A stretch of DNA of 64,000 nt. Origin: Kitasatospora sp. SUK 42. GTDB taxonomy: Bacteria; Actinomycetota; Actinomycetes; Streptomycetales; Streptomycetaceae. This document shows positions 33,847 through 42,419 of this stretch, in pieces. The first letter of the stretch is position 1. Each line of letters starts with the position of its first letter. Position numbers and translations under genes: made by a program. The notes under the pieces are model-generated. The model was not told the origin of the DNA and searched no databases. It saw only the letters and a list, made by a program, of their open reading frames with translations. The stretch is taken from positions 483,127 through 547,126 of the forward strand of contig NZ_LFMD02000007.1 in NCBI RefSeq assembly GCF_015776785.2, written 5' to 3'.

Positions 33847-34365
33847 TCAGGCCGCGATGAGCTCCCGCAGGTCGATGCCGCGGTGCAGCGCGCGCAGGTC
33901 CTCCTGCAGGGTGGACGGCGGGACGGCGAGCACGCCGCAGACCGCGCGGTCCAGGCAGTAGCGGCTGACCGAGCCGCGCAGCAGTCGGCGCAGCCGGCCG
34001 CGCACACCGCCGTACCGCCCGGTGCTGATCACCAGCAGGTCGCCCGGCCGGTCGGCCAGTTCGGTCAGCACCCGCCCCGGCTCGCCGCGCATCACCAGCG
34101 GCTGCACCGGCACGCCGATCGGCAGGCCGCCGAAGGCCTGCTCCAGCGCGCTCTCCAGTCGGCCCTCGGCGGCGTCCTGCCAGGCTCGCAGCAGCGGCGG
34201 GCAGGGCCGGGCGCGGTAGTTGCGCTCGCCGCCGACCGGGGTCCAGGTGAGCACCGGGACCAGGACGGCCTGCCGGGTCCGGGCCTCCTCCGCCGCCCGA
34301 TGCAGGGCGGTCAGGCTGTGCAGTGAACCGCTCACTCCGACGATGACGCGCGCGACGTCCGACAT
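33847..34365 (-). CDS. Universal stress protein (UspA family)
   Basis: 172 residues with a single Usp domain: VIVGVSGSLHSLTALHRAAEEA at the N-terminus and an imperfect ATP-loop region (GDLLVISTGRYGGVRGRLRRLLRGSVSRYC). The G-x2-G-x9-G-S pattern of ATP binders is partly retained. A paralogue at 42420-42950 shares the order and even the RNYRARPCPP/LGYRRTPCPP segment. The ATG at 34365 is chosen; a GTG at 34392 is possible. Confidence 0.8.
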   Translation of the reverse strand: MSDVARVIVGVSGSLHSLTALHRAAEEARTRQAVLVPVLTWTPVGGERNYRARPCPPLLRAWQDAAEGRLESALEQAFGGLPIGVPVQPLVMRGEPGRVLTELADRPGDLLVISTGRYGGVRGRLRRLLRGSVSRYCLDRAVCGVLAVPPSTLQEDLRALHRGIDLRELIAA

Positions 34366-34485
34366 GATCCTTCGCTTTCCGATGCCAAGCACTTCCAGTG
34401 TCTGTGATTATGCTGCCACCATCTCGCCACAGCCTGCAAATCGAAGGCATTCACTGAATATCGCCTTGCATCAATCAACGATGGA

Positions 34486-35079
34486 TCAGCCTCCGCCTTC
34501 CACCGTCCGGACCTCCTGGAGCAACCCCCAGGTGAAGTCGGCCTCGCAGGAGCACATCCGCCCGTCCGCGTCCGGCGCCCGGAAGTCCAGCCGGAACCGG
34601 GTCGGCGCACTCCCCTCGCGCGGCACGGCCCCCGGGAAGGCGGCACCCACCTCGCCCACCACACAGCTCCACGGCGCCAGATCGGCCAGGGTGCGCAGCT
34701 CGGGCGCCGGAGCGCCGGGCGCCCGGACCAGCCACTCGTTCAGCAGCGGGGCGCCGATCTCCGCCGGGCCGAGCAGGATCTCGAACCGCAGCTCGGGCCA
34801 GAGCGGCAGCGCCCACTGCCGCACGGTGCACGCGAGGTCCCCGATCCGCCGCGCCGCGCCCGTGTCCGCCGGGCCGAGCACGGCGGTGTAGCGGGCGGCG
34901 CCGCGCGGGAACCGGGGCGCCCGGACCATCGCCTGCCAGCGCTTGTTCGCCTCCCGCATCGAGGCACGGGTGGCACCGAGCCGCCGCACCGCGTCCTCGA
35001 CCAGGTCGGGGTGGTAGTCGGCCATCCGGCGCAGCAGTACGAGCTGGAACTCGGCGGCCCCGAAGCCATTGATCGCCAT
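34486..35079 (-). CDS. Conserved hypothetical protein
   Basis: 197 residues, not recognised. It begins with a helical region (EFQLVLLRRMADYHPDLVEDAVRRLG), followed by mixed strands with conserved-looking WALPLWPELRFEILLGPAE and RMCSCEADFTWGLLQEV. No signal peptide or membrane helix. It is divergent from alkB with 68 nt between the starts, so the SOS-type dyad there could affect both. Confidence 0.6.
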   Translation of the reverse strand: MAINGFGAAEFQLVLLRRMADYHPDLVEDAVRRLGATRASMREANKRWQAMVRAPRFPRGAARYTAVLGPADTGAARRIGDLACTVRQWALPLWPELRFEILLGPAEIGAPLLNEWLVRAPGAPAPELRTLADLAPWSCVVGEVGAAFPGAVPREGSAPTRFRLDFRAPDADGRMCSCEADFTWGLLQEVRTVEGGG

Positions 35080-35109
35080 GCCCGCAGGCTAGCGCGCCCG
35101 GCTTCCGGA

Positions 35110-35127
35110 TTCGAGCAGGTGTTCGAA
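35110..35127. promoter_or_regulatory. SOS box (LexA site) upstream of alkB
   Basis: TTCGAGC-AGGT-GTTCGAA fits the actinobacterial LexA consensus TCGAAC-N4-GTTCGA with one mismatch. It ends 20 nt before the alkB ATG, so LexA would occlude the promoter. The divergent hypothetical gene starts 31 nt away on the other side. Confidence 0.75.
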
Positions 35128-35147
35128 CAAAGGCGTACGCTGAACCC

Positions 35148-35789
35148 ATGCACGGCACCGTCCACCTCCAGCCCTCGCTGTTCGACGACGCCGACACCGC
35201 GGACATCCGCCTCGGCCCGCTCGACGGCCTGCGGCGGCTGGTGCTCGGCGACGGCGCCTGGCTGGACCTGCTGCCCGCCTGGCTGCACGGGGCGGACCGA
35301 CTGTTCGAACAGTTGGCCGCGACCGTGCCCTGGCGGGCCGAACGACGCGAGATGTACGAACGGATGGTCGACGTACCGCGCCTGCTCGCCTCGTACCCGG
35401 CGGACGCCGACCCGCCGCACCCGGTCCTCGGCGAGGCCCGCACGGCACTGAGCCGGCACTACGCACACGAGCTGGGCGAGCCGTTCCGCACCCTCGGCCT
35501 CTGCTACTACCGGGACGGCCGGGACAGCGTGGCCTGGCACGGCGACCGGATCGGCCGCGGCGCCCGCGAGGACACCATGGTGGCGATCCTGTCCGTCGGC
35601 GAGCCGCGCACCCTGGCACTGCGGCCGCGGTTCGGCGGCGGCACGGTCGTCCGCAGGCCGCTCGGCCACGGGGACCTGGTGGTGATGGGCGGCTCCTGCC
35701 AGCGCACCTGGGAACACGCGATCCCGAAGACGGCCCGTCCGGTGGGCCCGCGGATCAGCATCCAGTTCCGCCCGCGCGGGGTCGCCTGA
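35148..35789 (+). CDS. alkB: AlkB-type DNA/RNA dealkylating dioxygenase
   Basis: 213 residues of the 2-oxoglutarate/Fe(II)-dependent AlkB family: HGD (His131, Asp133) and His190 in TWEHAI bind iron, and RISIQFRPR carries the 2-oxoglutarate-binding arginines. It removes methyl groups from N1-methyladenine and N3-methylcytosine by oxidation. An SOS box just upstream suggests LexA control instead of the Ada control known in E. coli. Confidence 0.88.
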   Translation: MHGTVHLQPSLFDDADTADIRLGPLDGLRRLVLGDGAWLDLLPAWLHGADRLFEQLAATVPWRAERREMYERMVDVPRLLASYPADADPPHPVLGEARTALSRHYAHELGEPFRTLGLCYYRDGRDSVAWHGDRIGRGAREDTMVAILSVGEPRTLALRPRFGGGTVVRRPLGHGDLVVMGGSCQRTWEHAIPKTARPVGPRISIQFRPRGVA

Positions 35790-35861
35790 GCTCACCTCTT
35801 GCCCCGCACCGGCCGGGCGCGGAGGCTGACGAGTGGGACCGCCGAACACCAGGAGGGCGGC

Positions 35862-36674
35862 ATGCCGAAGGCCGGCAGGTACCGCGAGGGCGTCCCGTGC
35901 TGGGTCGTCCTGACGACCCCGGACGCCCCGCGGGCGCGGCGCTTCTACGGCGAACTGTTCGGGTGGGGGTTCGTCCCGACCGGGCCGGGCGAGGCGGTCG
36001 CCACCCGGTTCGGCGCCCAGGTCGCGGCGATCACCGTCGAGCCGGCCACCCCGTCAGCGGTCTGGACCGTCCACTTCGCCTGCGCCGACCTGCGCCGCAC
36101 CGCCGCACTCGTCCGGGCCAGCGGCGGCCGGATCGCCCGCGAGCCGTACGAGCTGCCCGACCAGGGCCGCGCCGCGCTCGCCGTCGACCCGCTCGGCGCG
36201 GTCTTCGGCCTCTGGCGGGGCGGCACGATCGACGGCGCCGGGCTGGTCAACGAGCCGGGCGCCCTCACGTGGAACGAGCACGTCTCCCCCGACCCGGACG
36301 CCGCCCGCGCCTTCTACCGCCGCGTCTTCGGCTACACCTACGACCGGCCGCGCGCGGGGCACACCCTCGCGCGGGTCGCGGGCCTGCCCGCCTGCGGCAT
36401 CGGTCCGGCCGGCGCACCCGGTGCGAGCGGCCGCGGCGACGCGGCCGGCCCCGGCGGTACGGGCGGCCCCGGCTGTGCGGGCGCGAGCTGGCGCACCCAC
36501 TTCGCGACCGCCGACACCGACCGCGCCGCCGCCCGGCTGCCCGCCCTCGGCGGCGCCGTCCTCGCCGGCCCCGAGCCGACGTCCTTCGGCCGCTCGGCCC
36601 TGGTCCGGGACGACGCCGGCGCGGAGTTCGTGCTGGTCGCCGTCCCGCCCACCGTGTCCGTCCAAGCGGCCTGA
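35862..36674 (+). CDS. VOC-family protein with two glyoxalase-like modules
   Basis: 270 residues. Two vicinal-oxygen-chelate modules begin at about 12 (PCWVVLTTPDAPRARRFYGELFGW) and about 140 (LTWNEHVSPDPDAARAFYRRVFGY). Each carries the strand pattern of the fold; metal ligands are not obvious. Related streptomycete proteins are often hydroxylase- or glyoxalase-like. A Gly/Pro/Ala-rich insertion (about 182-205) interrupts module 2. AGGAGG lies 7 nt before the ATG. Confidence 0.75.
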   Translation: MPKAGRYREGVPCWVVLTTPDAPRARRFYGELFGWGFVPTGPGEAVATRFGAQVAAITVEPATPSAVWTVHFACADLRRTAALVRASGGRIAREPYELPDQGRAALAVDPLGAVFGLWRGGTIDGAGLVNEPGALTWNEHVSPDPDAARAFYRRVFGYTYDRPRAGHTLARVAGLPACGIGPAGAPGASGRGDAAGPGGTGGPGCAGASWRTHFATADTDRAAARLPALGGAVLAGPEPTSFGRSALVRDDAGAEFVLVAVPPTVSVQAA

Positions 36675-36711
36675 GCGGAGCGGGTCCACTCCGTCGGCGG
36701 GCGGGCGCGGG

Positions 36712-37596
36712 TCAGTCCTTCACCGCACCGGCCAGCCCGGACACCAGCTTGCGCTGCACCGCGATGAAGAAGATCAGCACCGGCACGGTCATCAGGGTGG
36801 AGGCCGCCGTGATCCCGCCCCAGTCGTTCTCGTCCGGCTTGAAGAACACCAGCAGGGCGGAGGGCAGCGTCTGGTTCTCGGTGGCGCTGATGATGAAGGT
36901 CTTGGCGAAGACGAAGTCGTTCCACGCCGCGATGAAGGAGAACACGCTGGTCGCGGCCAGGCCCGGGGCCACCAGCGGCAGCAGGATCCGCCACAGGATG
37001 CGGGTCCGGCTGGCGCCGTCGATCTGCGCGGCCTCCTCGATCGAGACCGGCACGGCGGCGACGAAGCCCCGCATCATCCAGATCCCGAACGGCAGCGAGA
37101 ACGCCAGCTGCACCAGGACCAGCGAGGCCAGCGTGTTCAGCCCGATGCCGGGGAAGGCCTGCCCCGCGTCGCGGAACATGAAGAACAGCGGGATGGTCAG
37201 CGCCTCGACCGGGATCATCTGGGCGATCAGGAACATCACCATGATCGTGGTGCGGAACCGGAACCTGAACCGGGTCACGGCCACCGCCGCCAGGAACACC
37301 ACGATCGCCGAGAGCGCCACCACCGACAGCGCGATCACCAGGCTGTTCACGAAGTACCGGCCGAAGCCGTCCACGCTGAGCACCTGACGAAAGCTCTCCA
37401 GCGTGGGGTGGGCCGTCCACGGCTTCGGGTCCAGCGACTGCACCTCACCCTTGGGCTTGAAGGCCGAGAGCACCATCCAGAAGATCGGGAAGGCGGTGGC
37501 CACGGCCACCACGATCGCGCCGGTGTTGGCGGCCAGGCGCCACCGGCCGCGGGTGTTCCGGGCCGGCTTGGCGGCAACGGGGTTCGCGGTGCTCAC
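36712..37596 (-). CDS. Carbohydrate ABC transporter permease (MalG type)
   Basis: 294 residues with six predicted helices and the EAA loop EEAAQIDGASRTRILWRILLPLV, which docks the ATPase. It forms the membrane channel with the partner permease. The GTG at 37596 overlaps that gene's stop (GTGA). Confidence 0.88.
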   Translation of the reverse strand: MSTANPVAAKPARNTRGRWRLAANTGAIVVAVATAFPIFWMVLSAFKPKGEVQSLDPKPWTAHPTLESFRQVLSVDGFGRYFVNSLVIALSVVALSAIVVFLAAVAVTRFRFRFRTTIMVMFLIAQMIPVEALTIPLFFMFRDAGQAFPGIGLNTLASLVLVQLAFSLPFGIWMMRGFVAAVPVSIEEAAQIDGASRTRILWRILLPLVAPGLAATSVFSFIAAWNDFVFAKTFIISATENQTLPSALLVFFKPDENDWGGITAASTLMTVPVLIFFIAVQRKLVSGLAGAVKD

Positions 37597-38573
37597 AGTT
37601 CGTTCCCCGTCCGTCGCAGGGTGCGGATGTACAGGACCGTCGGGATCACCAGGATCAGCAGCATGATCACGCCGATCGCCGCGCCCAGCCCGTACTGCGA
37701 GGAGGCGAACGCCTTCTGGTACGCGTACACGTTGAGCACGAGGTTCTGGCCGGCGATGCCGCCGCCCGAGGTCATCACGTAGATCTGGGTGAAGACCTTG
37801 AAGTCCCAGATCACCGACTGGATCACCACGATGGTCAGGATCGGCCGCAGCATCGGCGCGGTGATCCGGCGGAAGGTGGTCCAGGTGTTGGCACCGTCCA
37901 GCGCGGCGGCCTCCAGGATCTCCTCCGGGATGGCGCGGATGCCCGCGTAGAGGGTGACCATCACGAACGGGAAGGAGTGCCACACCACCACGGCGCCGAC
38001 GATCAGGAAGGCCGTCCACTTGTCGTAGAACCAGTTGAACTCGTGGAAGCCGCTGAGGCCGATCTTCTCCAGGGTGTGGTTGACCAGGCCGAGGTTGGTG
38101 TCGAACAGGAAGCTCCACACCGTCGACCCGGTCATCGCGGGCGCCGCCCAGGCGGCCATCGCCGCCGTGGTCAGCAGCAGCCGGGGCCAGCGGCCGACCT
38201 TGGTCAGCAGCACCGCGAGGGTCGCGCCGACGGCCAGGGTGGCGACCACGCAGAACGCGGCGAAGCCGACGGTCTGCAGCAGCACCGTCCAGAACTGGCC
38301 GTCCTCCAGGATCTTCGAGTAGTTGCCGAAGCCGACGAAGGAGGTCGGGGCGCCGCCGGAGGCCTGGGCCTGGCCGAAGTCCAGCACGGACAGCAGCCCG
38401 AGCTGGTAGATCGGATAGGCGACGAGCGGGATCAGGATGACCGCGGCCGGCAGGAGCAGCAGCACCGGAGGCCGGCGGCGCCGGCCGCCCGGGGGTGCGG
38501 CCGGCGCCCTGCCCCCGCGGCGCCGCTTCGGGGAAGGTGGCGCCGCCGGGGCGGTCGTGGTGGATACGGACAC
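37593..38573 (-). CDS. Carbohydrate ABC transporter permease (MalF type)
   Basis: 326 residues with an Arg/Pro-rich cytosolic N-terminus, six helices and the EAA motif EEILEAAALDGANTWTTFRRITAP. It is typical of CUT1 sugar importers. No ATPase gene is encoded in the operon; in streptomycetes such importers share the general ATPase MsiK. Confidence 0.88.
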   Translation of the reverse strand: MSVSTTTAPAAPPSPKRRRGGRAPAAPPGGRRRRPPVLLLLPAAVILIPLVAYPIYQLGLLSVLDFGQAQASGGAPTSFVGFGNYSKILEDGQFWTVLLQTVGFAAFCVVATLAVGATLAVLLTKVGRWPRLLLTTAAMAAWAAPAMTGSTVWSFLFDTNLGLVNHTLEKIGLSGFHEFNWFYDKWTAFLIVGAVVVWHSFPFVMVTLYAGIRAIPEEILEAAALDGANTWTTFRRITAPMLRPILTIVVIQSVIWDFKVFTQIYVMTSGGGIAGQNLVLNVYAYQKAFASSQYGLGAAIGVIMLLILVIPTVLYIRTLRRTGNEL

Positions 38574-38701
38574 GTGCGGGACCTGCTCTCTGTGACGAAC
38601 CGGTGGTGGGAGCGTCAGCGGGGGGACAACACCGCGCAGTCGTCGGTGCGCTGCCGTGGGTGCGCGGCTGGGGGTGCTCAGCCGTCGGTGCGCGACCGGC
38701 G

Positions 38702-38768
38702 GTGCGCGGCCATTAGTACGCGGCCGTCAGTACGCGGCCGTCAGTACGCGGCCATCAGTGCGCGGCGA
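38702..38768. repeat. 14-nt tandem repeats across the end of the binding-protein gene
   Basis: Nearly five head-to-tail units of 14 nt (GTACGCGGCCGTCA type) run from the intergenic space across the stop codon of the solute-binding-protein gene at 38755-38757. In the read direction each unit contains TGA. Expansion or contraction would change the 3' untranslated part between binding protein and permease genes. Confidence 0.85.
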
Positions 38769-40068
38769 AGGCCGAGTTGATCTGCGCGGCGGCGTCGGCC
38801 GAGGCCTTGGCCACGTCCGCCTTGCCGGTGACGACCTGCTGGAGCATGGTCGGGATCACCGACTGGGCGTCGATCTGCGCCCACGCCTGGTCCAGCGGCA
38901 CGAACTTGGTGCCCGCCGCGATGGTGTCTGTGAACGGCTTCAGGAAGGCGTCCTTGGCCGCGACCTGACCGCTCACCGACTTCAGCGTCGGCAGGTTGCC
39001 CATCGCGTCGTACATCTTCTCCTGGTACGCCGGGCTCGCCAGCAGCTCGGCGAACTCGACCGCGAGCGTGCGGTGCTTGGCCGCCTTCATCACGCCCAGG
39101 TTGTTGCCGCCGGCGAAGGCGGGGGCGATCGAGCCAGCCTTCTCCCCCGGCAGCGGCACCACGCCGTACTTGCCCTTGACCGCGCCCGCGTCCACCTTGC
39201 TGCGGCTGGAGTTGGGCAGGAGCGCCATCGCCGACTTGCCCGCCGCGAACAGGTCGACGGTCTTGCCGCCGGTCAGGTCCGCGCACTGCTGGGCGGGGCA
39301 GCCGTCCGGGCCGAACAGGTCGGTGTAGCGCTTGATCCCGGCCTGCGAGGCGGGCGAGTCGATGGCCGCCTTGAACTTGGCGCCGTCCTTGGTGGCGATG
39401 TCACCGCCCGCGTCCCAGACGAAGGGCAGCGCGCCGAAGGTGTACTTGCCGCCGACCGCGATGCCGAAGGTGTCCGGGTTCGCGGCGTGGAGCTTCTGGG
39501 TGGCGGCGACCAGTTCGTCGTACGAGGTCGGCGGGTTGAGCCCGGCCGCGGTGAACAGGTCGGTGCGGTAGTACAGCGCGCGCACCGCGACCCACCAGGG
39601 CAGGCCGTACGTCTTGCCGTCCACCATGGTGGTCTGGGCGATCACCGGGTCGAGGTCGCCCTTGTCCTTCCACTTCTCCAGGTCGGGGCCGATCTCGGCG
39701 AGACCGCCGGCCGCGACGTAGCCGGGAAGGTCGGTGTTGCCGAACTCGACCAGGTCGGGAGCGCTGTTGGGATCGTTGAAGGCGCCCTTCATCTTGGCGG
39801 CGCGGGCCGAGGCGTCGGTGTCGATGTAGCTGACCTTGACGGTGACGCCCTGGTGGGAGGCCTGGAACTCGTCGACGGCCTTGGTGACCACGGCCTCCTT
39901 GGCCGCGTTGCCCGCCTCGTTGTACAGCCACACCTGCAAGGTGCCGGTCCGGTCGTCGGAGGCCTTGTCGGCCGCCGGCGCGGCGGTGCCCGGGGCGCAG
40001 GCGGTGGCGGCGGTGAGGCAGCCGGCGGCGAGCACGGCGGCCGCGGCGGTCCGTCTGATGAGTCGCAT
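38755..40068 (-). CDS. ABC transporter sugar-binding lipoprotein
   Basis: 437 residues. A signal sequence with a lipobox-like end (LTAATAC, Cys24) indicates a membrane-anchored lipoprotein. The mature part is family 1 solute-binding: TLQVWLYNEAG, SAPDLVEFGNTD, and GLPWWVAVRALYYRTDLF. It delivers sugar or oligosaccharide to the two downstream permeases. It is divergent from an IclR regulator. The sugar cannot be deduced. Confidence 0.88.
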   Translation of the reverse strand: MRLIRRTAAAAVLAAGCLTAATACAPGTAAPAADKASDDRTGTLQVWLYNEAGNAAKEAVVTKAVDEFQASHQGVTVKVSYIDTDASARAAKMKGAFNDPNSAPDLVEFGNTDLPGYVAAGGLAEIGPDLEKWKDKGDLDPVIAQTTMVDGKTYGLPWWVAVRALYYRTDLFTAAGLNPPTSYDELVAATQKLHAANPDTFGIAVGGKYTFGALPFVWDAGGDIATKDGAKFKAAIDSPASQAGIKRYTDLFGPDGCPAQQCADLTGGKTVDLFAAGKSAMALLPNSSRSKVDAGAVKGKYGVVPLPGEKAGSIAPAFAGGNNLGVMKAAKHRTLAVEFAELLASPAYQEKMYDAMGNLPTLKSVSGQVAAKDAFLKPFTDTIAAGTKFVPLDQAWAQIDAQSVIPTMLQQVVTGKADVAKASADAAAQINSAFAAH

Positions 40069-40275
40069 GGGTGGAAACCTCCCCTCCCGACAGCTGCCGC
40101 CGAGACGCGCGCCGCTGGGGACGGGCGCGTCGAAGCAGGCCCTGACCGGGGCCGATGGTGAGTGAGTGGTGGGGGTACGGCAGAGCGCGGCTCTTCGGGT
40201 GGCGACGCCGCCTGCTCGTTGGCAGGGACGTTAGGCGTGGGCGATCGGCCCCAACAAGAGGCGGTTCACGAAGTT

Positions 40276-40292
40276 TTGCACTGCACAACGTT
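40276..40292. promoter_or_regulatory. Operator-like dyads between IclR and ABC genes
   Basis: Within the 324-nt divergent region, an AT-richer stretch has TTGCACTGCACAA (imperfect dyad) followed immediately by the perfect palindrome ACAACGTTGT. IclR proteins often bind such adjacent dyads, so this is the best candidate for the regulator's site. Confidence 0.5.
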
Positions 40293-40392
40293 GTATCGAA
40301 GATGCGGCGATCCGGGCTCGAACGGGTACGTTCTGACAACCGCCGCCGTCGCGCGGGGGAACATCGGCAGAACAACCCCAGGGAACGGACCC

Positions 40393-41199
40393 ATGACGGA
40401 GACGTCGCCCAAGAAGCCCGCGACCGAACGCAACCAGTCCTCCTCGCTGCGCCGCGCACTCGCCGTCCTCGGCTACGTCCGCGACCACAGCGACCGCCGT
40501 GGCGTCCCGCTCGCCCAACTCGCCGAAGGGCTCGGGCTCAACAAGAGCACCGTGCTGCGGCTGGCCGGCCCGCTCCTCGACGAGCACCTGCTCGACAGGG
40601 ACCGCGAGACCGGCTGGTTCCGGCTCGGCCACGGCTCGCTCCGCCTGGGCCAGGCCTACCTCACCACCCTCGACCTCCGCAGCGTCGCCGCCGAACACCT
40701 GCGCCGGCTCCAGCGCGAGGCCGGCGAGACCGTGCACCTGACCGTCTGGCAGGCGCCCGGGATCGTCTACCTGGACAAGGTCGAGGACGAGACCAACGTC
40801 CGGATGGCCTCCCGGGTCGGCAGCCGGGCACCCGCCTACTGCACCGCCACCGGAAAGGCGATCCTCGCCTGGCTGCCCGAGGAGGCCGTCACCGAGGTGG
40901 TCGCGGCCGGCCTGCGCCCGGTCACCACCTGGACCATCTCCGACGAGCCCCGGCTGCGCGCCGACCTCGCCCGGATCCGCGCCCGCGGCTACTCGATCGA
41001 CGACCGGGAGAACGAACCCGAGGTCCGCTGCGTGGCCGCGCCGATCTTCGACCACACCGGCGAGGTGACGGCCGCCCTGTCCGTCTCCGGCCTCACCTCC
41101 CGGATGACCGCCGCCCGGGTCCGCGCCCTCGGCCCGGTGGTCGCCCAGGTCGGCCTGCGGATCTCCCGCGAACTGGGCTCCGACCGGCAGCCGTCCTGA
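40393..41199 (+). CDS. IclR-family transcriptional regulator
   Basis: 268 residues. Winged helix at about 15-75 (VPLAQLAEGLGLNKSTVLRL) and an IclR effector domain with LDKVEDETNVRMASRVGSRAPAY...TGKAILA and GYSIDDRENEPEVRCVAAPI. It is divergent from the sugar ABC operon, which it probably regulates. Copy 2 of the structured RNA, on the opposite strand, terminates 5 nt after the stop. Confidence 0.85.
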   Translation: MTETSPKKPATERNQSSSLRRALAVLGYVRDHSDRRGVPLAQLAEGLGLNKSTVLRLAGPLLDEHLLDRDRETGWFRLGHGSLRLGQAYLTTLDLRSVAAEHLRRLQREAGETVHLTVWQAPGIVYLDKVEDETNVRMASRVGSRAPAYCTATGKAILAWLPEEAVTEVVAAGLRPVTTWTISDEPRLRADLARIRARGYSIDDRENEPEVRCVAAPIFDHTGEVTAALSVSGLTSRMTAARVRALGPVVAQVGLRISRELGSDRQPS

Positions 41200-41203
41200 A
41201 ACG

Positions 41204-41350
41204 CGGACGGGGCCCGGCACCTGTGAAGGCACCGGACCCCGTCCGACGGTGGAGCGCCAGGCCCGGATCGCACGGACTCTCCCTACTGAAAGTAGGGCGT
41301 GCTCTGGTAGCACCGCTGACGCCTGACGAGGAATCATCTCCCTCGCGACA
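41204..41350 (-). ncRNA. Structured RNA element, copy 2
   Basis: A minus-strand unit of about 147 nt. The -10 box TAATAT is at 41362-41357. A 5' hairpin CGAGG/CCTCG (41345-41327) precedes the 77-nt core (41325-41249), which is identical to copy 3. The terminator stem of 19 bp (41245-41204) with TCAC loop contains three G.U pairs that would be A.C mismatches on the plus strand, fixing the orientation. A short CGTTTC follows. Closing pairs CGUCAGGC with GCCUGGCG can form with one G.U pair. Confidence 0.78.
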
Positions 41351-41420
41351 AGAAGAATATTACCAGCTCAACGCCTATGCGCCGAACCACGAACAACCCC
41401 TGCGCCCGCCCCCGGAAACG

Positions 41421-41567
41421 CGGACGGGGCCCGGCACCCGTGAAGGCACCGGACCCCGTCCGACGGTGGAGCGCCAGGCCCGGATCGCACGGACTCTCCC
41501 TACTGAAAGTAGGGCGTGCTCTGGTAGCACCGCTGACGCCTGGCGAGAGATCATCTCCCTCGCAACA
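41421..41567 (-). ncRNA. Structured RNA element, copy 3
   Basis: A minus-strand unit of about 147 nt, 217 nt from copy 2 as a tandem duplication. The -10 box TACCGT is at 41579-41574, the 5' hairpin is GCGAG/CTCGC, the core at 41542-41466 is identical to copy 2, and the terminator stem is at 41462-41421. Here the closing stem CGCCAGGC/GCCTGGCG is fully Watson-Crick, where copy 2 has a G.U pair, so the changes preserve pairing. The promoter region lies close to the start of the divergent hydrolase gene. Confidence 0.78.
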
Positions 41568-41620
41568 AGAAGTACGGTACCAGTTCCGTGATCAGACACC
41601 GAATCGGAGGCGAACCCCGC

Positions 41621-42343
41621 ATGACCGGCGCTCAACCCGAGGTCGTCCAGTACGCGGACGGCCGACTGATGGACGTCCACCGCCCGACCGGCGGCGCCGC
41701 CGGTCCCGCCCCCGTCGTCCTGCTCTGGCACGGCCGGGGCGGCGACGAGCGGGACGTCCTGCGAACCCTGGCCCAGGAGGCCGCCGGGCTCGGCCTGCTG
41801 GTCCTCGTCCCGGACTGGCGCTCCGACCGGCCCGACGGCGGCCGCGCCGAACTGCTCGCCTCGCTCGCCTTCGCCCACCGCAACGCCCCCGGGTACGGCG
41901 GGGATCCGGAACGCTTCGTGCTGGCCGGCTGGTCGCTCGGCGGCCGGGAGGCGATCGCCGTGGCCACCCACCCCGACACCCCCGCCGAGTCGCGCCCGAC
42001 CGCCGCCGTGGGCATCGCCTCGGCCTACGCCCGCCCGGCCGCCACCACCGGCGACAGCCCGCTCGACCACCTCGCCACGGACCCCTCCCCCGTCCCCGTC
42101 CTCCTGGTGTGCGGCACGAAGGACGAGGTGGTGGAGCCCGAGCACACCCTGCAGTTGAGCGCTGCTCTCACAAAGCAGATGTCGGCGGTCGAACTGCTCG
42201 AACTCCCCACCGACCACGCCGGCGTGGTGATGACCACCTACGACCCCGAGGCCGCCCGCTGCCTCCCGGCCACCGACCCCGACACCCTGCGCGCGGGCCG
42301 CCGGACCGCCGCTGTCCTCGCCCGCGCGGCCGGGCTGCCGTAA
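41621..42343 (+). CDS. Small alpha/beta hydrolase (dienelactone hydrolase-like)
   Basis: 240 residues: VVLLWHGRGGDERD (oxyanion region), nucleophile elbow GWSLGG, acid Asp in CGTKDEVVEP and catalytic His in LPTDHAGVV. A cytosolic serine esterase or acyl hydrolase of unknown substrate. The ATG at 41621 has GGAGG about 10 nt upstream; a GTG at 41588 is in frame. Confidence 0.75.
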   Translation: MTGAQPEVVQYADGRLMDVHRPTGGAAGPAPVVLLWHGRGGDERDVLRTLAQEAAGLGLLVLVPDWRSDRPDGGRAELLASLAFAHRNAPGYGGDPERFVLAGWSLGGREAIAVATHPDTPAESRPTAAVGIASAYARPAATTGDSPLDHLATDPSPVPVLLVCGTKDEVVEPEHTLQLSAALTKQMSAVELLELPTDHAGVVMTTYDPEAARCLPATDPDTLRAGRRTAAVLARAAGLP

Positions 42344-42349
42344 CGGGCT

Positions 42350-42419
42350 CGGGGCTCAAGGAGCATGGGGATCACGGGACTTGAGGCTCACGGGGCTTGG
42401 GGCTCACGGGGCTTGGGGA
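42350..42419. repeat. Imperfect 16-nt repeats between hydrolase and usp genes
   Basis: Variants of GGCTCACGGGGCTTGG recur about four times, including two adjacent near-perfect copies, between the convergent hydrolase and universal stress protein genes. Confidence 0.65.

Noticed and set aside
40231-41337. Protein-coding frames through the RNA elements on either strand
   Set aside because: They stay open only because of high GC; changes between copies preserve base pairs, not codons, and the frames run through the terminator stems.
41204-41567. Hammerhead ribozyme
   Set aside because: A CTGACGA sequence occurs in copy 2 on the plus strand but is not kept in the other copies and no matching GAAA-stem arrangement follows.
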